Shown one piece after another: positions 37,645-45,059 of a stretch of DNA of 64,000 bases. Position numbers and translations under genes: made by a program. Position 1 is the first letter of the stretch, and each line of letters begins with the position of its first letter. Location: contig NZ_FOQI01000009.1 of the NCBI RefSeq assembly GCF_900113705.1, forward strand, positions 62,001 to 126,000. The letters are read 5' to 3'. The DNA comes from Collimonas sp. OK307. Its GTDB lineage: Bacteria > Pseudomonadota > Gammaproteobacteria > Burkholderiales > Burkholderiaceae_D. A model generated the notes under the pieces. It ran no database searches, was not told where the DNA came from, and saw nothing but the letters and a program-made list of their open reading frames with translations.

Positions 37645-39093
37645 ATGAAATTACGTATTTTGATTGCCGCCGCCATCGGATCGGTGGCGTTGGCGGGTTG
37701 CAGCGGTTCTGGCAGCAGCTCACTGGTTGAGACACCGATCGAGAAACCTGAAGTCAAGGTTCCCGGCAAGAACGTCATCTTCTTCCTGGGCGACGGCATG
37801 GGCATCACCACGATGACCGCTGCCCGCATCTACAAGGTCGGCGAAGAGGGCGACCTGACCATCGATACATTGCCGGAAAGCGGTTTCGTCACCACTTATT
37901 CCAACGATGCCCAGGTAACTGACAGCGCGCCGTCGATGGCGGCCTACATGACCGGAGTCAAGGCGAATAACGAAGTGATCTCCATGTCGGCCAATACCAG
38001 CGCCCGCGACGCCAGCGGTAAAGGATATGTCAACGGCGCCGACAGCACCTGCCCGAGCGGCAATGGCACGCCGGCCGACACTTTGCTGGAAATCATGAAG
38101 GCCAAGGGATACAGCACCGGCGTCGTGACCACCACCCGGATTACGCACGCAACTCCGGCTGCGACGTATTCACATATCTGCCACCGTGACGGCGAAAACA
38201 ATATTGCCGCGCAGCTGACGCCCAAGGGCGCCGGTTTCAACAGCAAGCTGAGCGATGGCGTCGATGTCATTTTCGGCGGCGGCCGTCGTCATTTCCTGCC
38301 GAAGACCGATGCCGACAGCAAGCGTAGCGATAGCCGTGACCTGCTGGCGGAATTCAAGGCTGCCGGTTATACCTATGCCAGCAATTTTACGGAGTTCGAT
38401 AAAATCGGCGCCGCAACACCGAAAGTGGTTGGCCTGTTCAACAAAGATCACATGACTTACGACCTGGATCGCGATGCAGCCAAGGAACCAAGCTTGGCGC
38501 AGATGACAAGCAAATCGATCGACCTGTTGAACAGCAAGAAGACCGGTTTCTTCCTGATGGTCGAAGGCGGTCGTATCGATCATGCATTGCACGCCACCAA
38601 TGCGCGTCGCGCACTGCAGGAAACCGTTGCTTTCGACGATGCGATCAAGGTTGCGCTCGACAAGATGGAGCAAGTCGATCCGGGTTTGAAAAATACGCTG
38701 GTAGTGGTTACCGCCGACCACGATCATTCGATCCTGCTGAACGGCTACGCCAAGCGTACCGGCAAAACCACCAGCAGCGAGCCGGGCGTTCTTGGCCTGG
38801 TAAAGAACGTCCTCACCGGCCAGCCCGAGCGCGACATCAACAACAATCCTTACACCGTGATCGGCTTCGGCAATGGGCCTAACCATCTGGCCACACGCGG
38901 TGCGCTGTCCGACATGCAAGTGGCTGACAAAGACTATATGCAAGAGTCGGTGGTTCCGACCGAAGCCGGCGGTGAAACGCATGGCGGCACCAATGTCTTT
39001 ATCGGTGCACAGGGTATGGGTGCGCAAAATATTCGCGGCGTCCTGGACAACACTGAAGTGTTCGGCCTGGTGAAAAAAGCGGTAGGCCTCTGA
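37645..39093 (+). CDS. Alkaline phosphatase, lipoprotein form
   Basis: This 482-residue alkaline phosphatase (PhoA superfamily) hydrolyses phosphomonoesters outside the cytoplasm. A lipoprotein signal with lipobox LAGC (C19) predicts membrane anchoring. The catalytic core shows KNVIFFLGDGMG (metal Asp, about 44-55) and the nucleophile S94 in DSAPSMAAYMTG. Metal-ligand motifs are GGRIDHALHATN (about 310), TADHDHS (about 355) and ETHGGTNV (about 447). It is followed 66 nt later by a paralogue with the same motifs. The two share long near-identical stretches, so a tandem duplication is likely. Confidence 0.92.
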   Translation: MKLRILIAAAIGSVALAGCSGSGSSSLVETPIEKPEVKVPGKNVIFFLGDGMGITTMTAARIYKVGEEGDLTIDTLPESGFVTTYSNDAQVTDSAPSMAAYMTGVKANNEVISMSANTSARDASGKGYVNGADSTCPSGNGTPADTLLEIMKAKGYSTGVVTTTRITHATPAATYSHICHRDGENNIAAQLTPKGAGFNSKLSDGVDVIFGGGRRHFLPKTDADSKRSDSRDLLAEFKAAGYTYASNFTEFDKIGAATPKVVGLFNKDHMTYDLDRDAAKEPSLAQMTSKSIDLLNSKKTGFFLMVEGGRIDHALHATNARRALQETVAFDDAIKVALDKMEQVDPGLKNTLVVVTADHDHSILLNGYAKRTGKTTSSEPGVLGLVKNVLTGQPERDINNNPYTVIGFGNGPNHLATRGALSDMQVADKDYMQESVVPTEAGGETHGGTNVFIGAQGMGAQNIRGVLDNTEVFGLVKKAVGL

Positions 39094-39159
39094 AATGGCC
39101 CACGACCCACTGCCTACCGCCCGTGAAACGAATTTGTCGAATATATGCAAAGGTCAGAC

Positions 39160-40596
39160 ATGAAAATAATCAAACCAGTTAGCAAGCAGCTGCAACGTCG
39201 AATCTATCAATGCGCCACGCTGTGCGCGTTATCGCCGCTGTCTCTATTATTCACCGCGAATGTCATGGCAGCCGACACTGCAACTGCGAAAAATGTCATC
39301 TTCTTCCTGGGGGATGGCATGGGTCCGGTAACGGTTACCGCGGCACGCATCTACGGTCATGGCGAAGCTGGCCGCCTGACGATGGAAACCTTGACGCGTA
39401 CCGCGCGCATCAAGACTTTCTCGCTGGACGGTCAAACCACCGACAGCGCGCCGTCGATGGCGGCGTACATGACCGGCGTCAAAATGAAGAACGATGTGAT
39501 TTCAATGTCTTCCGATACCAATGCCTTCGATGCCACCGGTAAGCCGTATCAAACCAAGGCGGACTCCACCTGCGTCGCCGGTAACGGCCAGGCGGTACAG
39601 ACTTTGCTGGAATTGTCGAAGGGGGCCGGCAAGGCGGTCGGTGCGGTCAGCACCACACGCATCAGCCACGCTACGCCAGCCGCGACCTACGCCCATGTGT
39701 GCAATCGCGATGCGTACAACACCATCACGGAACAGGCGACACCGGGCGCACCGCGTTATAACACGGCGTTGAAGGATGGCATCGACGTCTTGCTGGGCGG
39801 TGGCTTGCGGCATTTCCTGCCGAAAAGTAATCCGGCCAGCCAGCGCAATGACGAGCTTGATGCACTGAGCATGTTCAAGGCGGCCGGCTATACCTATGTC
39901 GCTTCGGGCACTGAACTGAAGAGCGTCAATCCGGCCAATGTCAGCAAATTGCTCGGTTTGTTTACCGCCAGCGACATGGATTATGAACTGGATCGGGTCA
40001 AGAAAAACCTGAACCAGCCGAGTCTGGCGGAGATGACGGAAAAAGCTATCGGCGTACTCAAGAAGAATCCGAAAGGTTATTTCCTGATGGTCGAAGGCGG
40101 CCGCATCGACCATGCCTTGCACGGGACCAACGCCAAGCGAGCGCTGGAAGATACGCTAGCTTTCGATGCGGCCATCAAGAAGGCGCTGGAACTGGTCGAC
40201 TTGAAAGATACCTTGATCGTGGTCACTGCCGACCATGACCATGCGATCGGCTTCAATGGCTATCCGAAACGCGGCAATCCGATTCTGGGCAAGGTCGCCA
40301 ACTATTACGATGGCAAGCTGGCGCTGGCGGCCGATGGCAAGCCTTACACCACGCTGGTGTTCGGTAACGGCAGCGCGCCGCGTCGTCCGGATGCAGCGGA
40401 TTTGACCAATGTCGATACAGAAGCTGACGATTACCTGCAGCAGGTTGGCGTCCGCTTTGCCGGTTCGCCCGGTTCGGAGACGCATGGCGGCGGTGACGTG
40501 ATGCTGTTCTCGGCAGGCGCCGGCAGCGACAGTTTCAAAGGCACATTTGAAAACATCAAGGTGTTTGGCAAAGTTAAAAATGCGCTTGGCCTGTAA
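39160..40596 (+). CDS. Alkaline phosphatase, secreted paralogue
   Basis: The second alkaline phosphatase has 478 residues from the ATG at 39160, which has AAAGG 6 nt upstream; an ATG 15 nt earlier lacks a site. The N-terminus is a Sec signal (LCALSPLSLLFTANVMAA) without a lipobox, so this form is free in the periplasm or secreted, unlike its neighbour. The motifs mirror the first copy: KNVIFFLGDGMG, nucleophile S96 in DSAPSMAAYMTG, GGRIDHALHGTN, TADHDHA and ETHGGGD. The same set of metal ligands appears intact. A strong terminator follows. Confidence 0.92.
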   Translation: MKIIKPVSKQLQRRIYQCATLCALSPLSLLFTANVMAADTATAKNVIFFLGDGMGPVTVTAARIYGHGEAGRLTMETLTRTARIKTFSLDGQTTDSAPSMAAYMTGVKMKNDVISMSSDTNAFDATGKPYQTKADSTCVAGNGQAVQTLLELSKGAGKAVGAVSTTRISHATPAATYAHVCNRDAYNTITEQATPGAPRYNTALKDGIDVLLGGGLRHFLPKSNPASQRNDELDALSMFKAAGYTYVASGTELKSVNPANVSKLLGLFTASDMDYELDRVKKNLNQPSLAEMTEKAIGVLKKNPKGYFLMVEGGRIDHALHGTNAKRALEDTLAFDAAIKKALELVDLKDTLIVVTADHDHAIGFNGYPKRGNPILGKVANYYDGKLALAADGKPYTTLVFGNGSAPRRPDAADLTNVDTEADDYLQQVGVRFAGSPGSETHGGGDVMLFSAGAGSDSFKGTFENIKVFGKVKNALGL

Positions 40597-40619
40597 TAAT
40601 TTTCTTCAATAGTATTACC

Positions 40620-40650
40620 GCCGCCATCGCAGCGATGGCGGCAATTTTTT
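40620..40650 (+). terminator. Terminator after the second phosphatase
   Basis: GCCGCCATCGC-A-GCGATGGCGGC followed by AATTTTTTT. The stem leaves little loop, so the inner pairs probably open. It overlaps the upstream part of the next open frame, which argues for a later start there. Confidence 0.88.
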
Positions 40651-40682
40651 TCGGTGGAAAAATGTTTTTTTTAAAGAGTCGA

Positions 40683-41354
40683 ATGAATGGCATAAAAATG
40701 TTGATGACAGTGGTGCTGTTGTCGCCGATGTTGCTTACGCAGGCTGCGGTCAATCCTCCTGACCAGAACCTGCTGGTCCAACATTATTCGATGGTGTCGG
40801 GACGCGATGGCGTCAAGCGCGAAACGACATTCACCGAGCGCGTGTACCGTCGCAACGACCAGGTCTGGACCGAGCGCGAGATTGGTGGCAGCGGAGTGGC
40901 AGACGAACACGATCACAGCGGACACAATCATCCCGATGCCGGCAGTTCGCCGATGTGGGTGCGGCGGCAAGCCGATGGTTCGCTGGATGCGCGTTTGATC
41001 GAGCGTCATCAACGTCGCACCATCAAGGTTGACTCTCAGTATTACGGCAATATCGGTTTCAACGGTAACTGGGGCAGCACGTTCTATTTGAGCGATCCGC
41101 AAAGTTTGAAAAACATGCGTGCGGTTGGTCCGGTCAAAGACGGTGTCCAGCTTTATGAGAGCAAGCGTGGTGAGTTGACGGTGCGGGTCGGTTGGGATGT
41201 CAAAGGCCAGTATCCGCGCCGGGTGGAGTCGTTCGATGCGCACGGATCGGCACGTCGCCAGACTTCGGTCCGCGTGATTGCCGCGCCGCCGGTCCTGCCG
41301 TGGAAGACGCTGGCAGGCTATGCAGAAATCGACTATTCGGATTTACTAGATTGA
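40683..41354 (+). CDS. Histidine-rich periplasmic protein of unknown function
   Basis: I do not recognise a family. From the ATG at 40683 (AAGAG upstream) the product has 223 residues with a signal peptide (about 1-22, MLMTVVLLSPMLLTQAA). Longer starts at 40662 or 40635 run into the preceding terminator. A metal-binding-like cluster H76, H78, H81, H83 lies in DEHDHSGHNH. The rest looks like a beta-rich domain with many Tyr and Trp (YYGNIGFNGNWGSTFYLSD). Its position after two zinc-type phosphatases suggests a related periplasmic role, for example metal handling. That is inference. Confidence 0.7.
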   Translation: MNGIKMLMTVVLLSPMLLTQAAVNPPDQNLLVQHYSMVSGRDGVKRETTFTERVYRRNDQVWTEREIGGSGVADEHDHSGHNHPDAGSSPMWVRRQADGSLDARLIERHQRRTIKVDSQYYGNIGFNGNWGSTFYLSDPQSLKNMRAVGPVKDGVQLYESKRGELTVRVGWDVKGQYPRRVESFDAHGSARRQTSVRVIAAPPVLPWKTLAGYAEIDYSDLLD

Positions 41355-41369
41355 TGCCGGAATCTGCAG

Positions 41370-41406
41370 AAACAAAAACGCCCGCGTGATGCGGGCGTTT
41401 TTGTTT
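41370..41406. terminator. Bidirectional terminator after the His-rich gene
   Basis: AAACAAAAACGCCCGC-GTGAT-GCGGGCGTTTTTGTTT, a long perfect stem between convergent genes. Confidence 0.95.
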
Positions 41407-41456
41407 GGCACTCAGGGCGACGCGTTGAACAATGTCCAGCAGCCAGGCCCTAAGCT

Positions 41457-41825
41457 TTATTTCAAGTGATCGGAAATGAGTTTAGTCATTTCAAACATCG
41501 ACACTTCTTTTTTGCCGCCAAAGACAGCTTTCAATTTTTCATCTGCAAGGATGTTGCGCTTGTTGGCTGGATTTTGCAGATTGTGCTTCTTGATGTATTC
41601 CCAAACCTTCTTGGTAACTTCCGTGCGTGGCAGCGGAGTCGCGCCGACAACCGCAGCCAGGATAGCCGATGGTGTCAGTGGTTTCATGAACGCTGCATTC
41701 GGCTTGCGCGCTACAGTACCGGTTGCAGTTACTTTTTTAGGAGCTGCCTTTGGCGCCGATTTAGTCGGTGCTTTTGCTGGTGCTGCAGCTTTCTTTGCCG
41801 CTGGTTTTTTTGCTGCTGTGGCCAT
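41457..41825 (-). CDS. SWIB/MDM2 domain protein with Lys/Ala-rich N-terminal tail
   Basis: This 122-residue protein starts from the ATG at 41825, with GGAGG upstream. The N-terminal tail (1-45, [20 protein letters not shown]...) is rich in Lys, Ala and Pro like histone H1. The C-terminal SWIB/MDM2 domain (about 50-120; MKPLTPSAILAAVVG, VWEYIKKHNLQNP, LKAVFGGKKEVSMFEMTKLI) is best known from eukaryotic chromatin remodelling complexes and Chlamydia. A frame extension to 41960 is not family-like. The first 12 residues are identical to those of the histone-like protein at 54246. A DNA- or nucleoid-associated role is inferred. Confidence 0.88.
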   Translation of the reverse strand: MATAAKKPAAKKAAAPAKAPTKSAPKAAPKKVTATGTVARKPNAAFMKPLTPSAILAAVVGATPLPRTEVTKKVWEYIKKHNLQNPANKRNILADEKLKAVFGGKKEVSMFEMTKLISDHLK

Positions 41826-42182
41826 CTTTGAGCCTCCTTCAGGGATAGTGAAAAAATGCGTCAAGCACGCATCGCTAATAGTGTTGCGCTTTTCCTGGCG
41901 ATGCAAGCGTTTTTTACGGGTTTGTGCGGGATTTGATACGGATGCGGAACCACCGGCCACGCCGGGAGAAACACCGGTTGGCGGGCTTATGCGGCCGGTT
42001 TTTGCTGATTTTCAGTATTCTTTGCAGCATTCGGGGCGGTAACAAATGCCCGCAGCCACCGGTTAGCAGCTGCGCAGAGTCGGCCCAATTTTGCGAAAAG
42101 CCTTGCAAGTCAATGACTTGCAAGGCTTTTGAAGGCGAAGTGACCGTACTTTGAGCGTGCTGGGACAGTACCGATACAGGGT
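41826..42182. other. Intergenic region between ffh and the SWIB gene
   Basis: About 357 nt with the ffh terminator at 42096-42130 and the SWIB gene promoter area. No other gene seen. Confidence 0.5.
42096..42130. terminator. ffh terminator (perfect 17-bp inverted repeat)
   Basis: AAAAGCCTTGCAAGTCA and its exact complement with a single base between. The A/T ends give U-runs on both strands; it would serve minus-strand ffh. Confidence 0.9.
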
Positions 42183-43550
42183 CTAGCGCATGCCAGGCAT
42201 CATGCCTTTCATGCCGCGCATCATTTTCATCATGCCGCCGCCCTTGAGTTTTTTCATCATCGACTGCATCTGGTCGAATTGCGACAGCATGCGATTGACT
42301 TCCTGGACCTGCACACCGGCGCCGGTGGCGATGCGGCGTTTGCGCGAAGCCTTGATCAGTTCAGGCTTGGCCCGTTCCTGGGCGGTCATCGAGTTGATGA
42401 TGCCTTCCATCCGGCGTACCTGTTTTTCTGCCTGGTCCATATTGGCGCCGCCTGCCGCCTGCTGGAATTGCGCCGGCAATTTGTCCATCAGGTTGGACAA
42501 GCCGCCCATTTTCTTCATTTGGCCGAGCTGCGCCTTGAAATCGTTCAGGTCGAATTTGCCGCCGCCCTTGATTTTATGCGCCAGGTCCTTGGCTGCGGCA
42601 ACATCGACGCCTTTCTGGGCTTCTTCGACCAGCGCCAGGATATCGCCCATGCCGAGGATTCGGTTGGCCATGCGGGTTGGATCGAAAGCTTCCAATCCAT
42701 CCAGTTTTTCGGCAGTGCCGGCAAACTTGATCGGCTTGCCGGTGATGTGCCTTACCGACAGCGCCGCGCCGCCGCGGGCATCGCCGTCCAGTTTGGTCAG
42801 CACGATACCGGTCAGCGGCAGGGCATCGTTGAAGGCCTTGGCGGTGTTGATCGCATCCTGGCCGAGCATGGCGTCGACCACGAACAGCGTTTCGATCGGA
42901 TTGACGGCAGCATGGATAGCGGTGATTTCCTTCATCATCGCTTCATCGATACCCAGCCGGCCGGCAGTGTCGATGATCAGCACGTCGTGATAATGGCGTT
43001 TGGCGTAGTCCAGCGCGGCCAGTGCGATATCGACTGGCTTGTCGGTCGTGGCGGTCGGGAAGAAGTCGGCGCCGACCTGTGCAGTTACGGTCTGCAACTG
43101 TCCGATTGCGGCCGGGCGATAAACGTCGGCGGAGACAGTCAGTACTTTTTTCTTCTTTTGCTCGCGCAGATATTTGGCGAGTTTACCGACGGTGGTGGTT
43201 TTACCCGCACCTTGCAGACCAGCCATCAGGATGATCGCCGGCGGCTGCGTGGCGAAACTAAGTTGCGACGCCTCGGGACCGAGATCGGCGCCCATCAATG
43301 AGGCCAGCTCGCGTTGCACCACGCCGACCAGGGCCTGGCCTGGTGTCAGCGATGCAATCACTTCCTCGCCTAATGCTTTTTGCTTGACGTTGGCGATGAA
43401 CTCGCGCACAGCGGGCAGGGCGACGTCGGCTTCGAGCAAGGCCAGACGTACTTCGCGCAGCATTTCAGCGGTGTTGGTTTCGGTAAGGCGCGCTTCGCCG
43501 CGCATGGTTTTTACTACTTTGGCGAGGCGTTGGGTAAGATTGTCGAGCAT
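42183..43550 (-). CDS. ffh: Signal recognition particle protein Ffh
   Basis: Ffh binds 4.5S RNA and signal sequences and, with FtsY, delivers nascent inner-membrane proteins. The 455-residue protein has the N domain (1-85) and the GTPase G domain (GLQGAGKTTTVGKLA near 107, DTAGRLGID near 190, TKLDGDARGG near 247). The methionine-rich M domain (about 325-455) ends MMRGMKGMMPGMR. The 4.5S RNA gene is not in the window. The gene is divergent from the CcsA/YpjD gene, with 316 nt between. Confidence 0.98.
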   Translation of the reverse strand: MLDNLTQRLAKVVKTMRGEARLTETNTAEMLREVRLALLEADVALPAVREFIANVKQKALGEEVIASLTPGQALVGVVQRELASLMGADLGPEASQLSFATQPPAIILMAGLQGAGKTTTVGKLAKYLREQKKKKVLTVSADVYRPAAIGQLQTVTAQVGADFFPTATTDKPVDIALAALDYAKRHYHDVLIIDTAGRLGIDEAMMKEITAIHAAVNPIETLFVVDAMLGQDAINTAKAFNDALPLTGIVLTKLDGDARGGAALSVRHITGKPIKFAGTAEKLDGLEAFDPTRMANRILGMGDILALVEEAQKGVDVAAAKDLAHKIKGGGKFDLNDFKAQLGQMKKMGGLSNLMDKLPAQFQQAAGGANMDQAEKQVRRMEGIINSMTAQERAKPELIKASRKRRIATGAGVQVQEVNRMLSQFDQMQSMMKKLKGGGMMKMMRGMKGMMPGMR

Positions 43551-43866
43551 GGGTAACAGCGTTTCCAGAAGAGGTGCAATTGGTCAAAGTGAACCAGTTT
43601 TTGCTTAATCCCGCGCAACTAATAGGCTAATAGGCCAATTTTTAAGGCAACGCGTATTAAAGCTGACACGGTAAAGAGTGTAAATAGCCATTTTACCCGA
43701 TGCGGGCTGAGGCCGACCCTGGAATAAGAGCCGACATCTCAGGATTGATGAATGTGATGTTGAAATTGCAAGAAATAAAGACCGCGGTCGTGGCAAGCCA
43801 TGGCAAGCTGGATAGTCACCCTGTTTGAGCACGCCGCGCAGACGCCACATGTTGTAAACTTACGCG
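43551..43866. other. Divergent promoter region ffh / CcsA-like gene
   Basis: About 316 nt between divergent starts. A short direct repeat (CTAATAGGC) occurs near 43618-43635. No gene or clear operator recognised. Confidence 0.5.
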
Positions 43867-44676
43867 ATGCAAACATATCTTTTCGTTCTGGTGGCGCTGC
43901 TATATATAGGCTGCACCTTTTTGCCGTCGAGCCGACGCCAGACTATTTCCATTGTCGTTGCGGCAGCATGGCTACTGCATGGCGCCGTGCTGTGGGCTGA
44001 CGTCGTCGGGCCGCAAGAGTTGCGGGTCGGATTTTCGATGATGCTGTCGGCGACCTTATGGGTTTCGGTAGCCGCCTATTGGCTGGAAAATCGCAACTAC
44101 ACTTTGGACGGCCTGCGGGTCCTGGTGTTGCCGATGGCGGCACTGGCAGCGATCCTGCCGGCGGTCTTTCCGGGAAACATGGTGCCGCTGGGGGGGAAGT
44201 CGCCGGTGTTCTTGTGGCATATCGTCATTTCCATCCTGGCCTATAGCACCCTGACCATCGCCGCCTTCCATGCGGTATTGATGGTGTTGCAGGAATCGCG
44301 TTTGCACACCCGCCCGGGCGGGGCTAAAACCGGCTGGTTCGGCGCTGCGCTGGATCGTCTGCCGGCCCTGCTGACCATGGAAAAATTGTTGTTTCGCCTG
44401 ATCGCTTTCGGTTTCTTCCTGTTGACGCTGACGGTGTTGTCGGGCGTGGTGTTTTCTGAAGAGTTGTTTAACCAGGCCTTCAAATGGGATCACAAGACCA
44501 TCTTCACCATGCTGTCATGGGCCTTGTTCGGCCTGCTGCTGGCTGGCCGCAAATGGCAGGGCTGGCGCGGCCGCACCGCGCTCAGTTTTACCTTGACCGG
44601 ATTTGCCATTTTGTTACTGGCGTATGTAGGAAGCCGTTTCGTGCTTGAAGTTGTGTTGCATCGGGTATTGGTATGA
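43867..44676 (+). CDS. CcsA/YpjD-type cytochrome c assembly membrane protein
   Basis: This 269-residue inner-membrane protein has about eight transmembrane helices and belongs to the cytochrome C assembly (CcsA/CcmC-like, E. coli YpjD) family. Histidines that could bind haem lie in LWHIVISILAYSTL (about 117) and FKWDHKTIFTMLSWALFG (about 205); the tryptophan-rich loop of true CcsA is only partly present. The family role in haem handling is not established for YpjD types. Location opposite ffh is conserved in proteobacteria. It overlaps the next gene by 4 nt (ATGA). Confidence 0.88.
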   Translation: MQTYLFVLVALLYIGCTFLPSSRRQTISIVVAAAWLLHGAVLWADVVGPQELRVGFSMMLSATLWVSVAAYWLENRNYTLDGLRVLVLPMAALAAILPAVFPGNMVPLGGKSPVFLWHIVISILAYSTLTIAAFHAVLMVLQESRLHTRPGGAKTGWFGAALDRLPALLTMEKLLFRLIAFGFFLLTLTVLSGVVFSEELFNQAFKWDHKTIFTMLSWALFGLLLAGRKWQGWRGRTALSFTLTGFAILLLAYVGSRFVLEVVLHRVLV

Positions 44677-44948
44677 AACTGATTATTCTAATTGTCATCG
44701 TGCTGGCCGTAATTGTGTGGCTACAGCGTCTCAAGAAAAATCTTGAGCGACATCGTTCCGGTCGTGCCGCTTCTGGTGGATCGGCTTTTCCCAACGGTGC
44801 GGATTCCACTGCGGCCACCTCCGTGCAGGCCGAAGCCATGGTAGCCTGCGCCCATTGCGGCATGCATTTCCCGGCATCGGAAGCGCTTGCCGATGCCTCC
44901 GGCACGGTTTTCTGCAGTGCGGAGCATCGCCGCCTGCATTCGTCCTAG
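44673..44948 (+). CDS. PP0621-type small membrane-anchored zinc-ribbon protein
   Basis: This 91-residue protein has an N-terminal transmembrane helix (LIILIVIVLAVIVWL), a basic and low-complexity linker, and a C-terminal putative zinc site CAHCGMHFPASEAL ... FCSAEHRRLH. It fits the uncharacterised PP0621 family found between ypjD and pilS genes. It is translationally coupled to the preceding gene (ATGA overlap) and lies upstream of pilS, so it may be in the same transcript. The function is unknown. Confidence 0.8.
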   Translation: MKLIILIVIVLAVIVWLQRLKKNLERHRSGRAASGGSAFPNGADSTAATSVQAEAMVACAHCGMHFPASEALADASGTVFCSAEHRRLHSS

Positions 44949-44996
44949 ATCCTGTCCCACTTTGAGCCGTTACAACTATTGTGGCCCTGGGCCGAG

Positions 44997-45023
44997 GCCG
45001 GCGCTTGAGGGCATTGCGCCGGC
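44997..45023 (+). other. GCCGGCGC/GCGCCGGC hairpin before pilS
   Basis: A perfect 8-bp GC stem with an 11-nt loop between the PP0621-type gene and pilS. No T-run follows, so it is probably an mRNA structure rather than a terminator. Confidence 0.5.
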
Positions 45024-45059
45024 GAATTCAAGATGCATCGTGAGACAGGACATATACGT

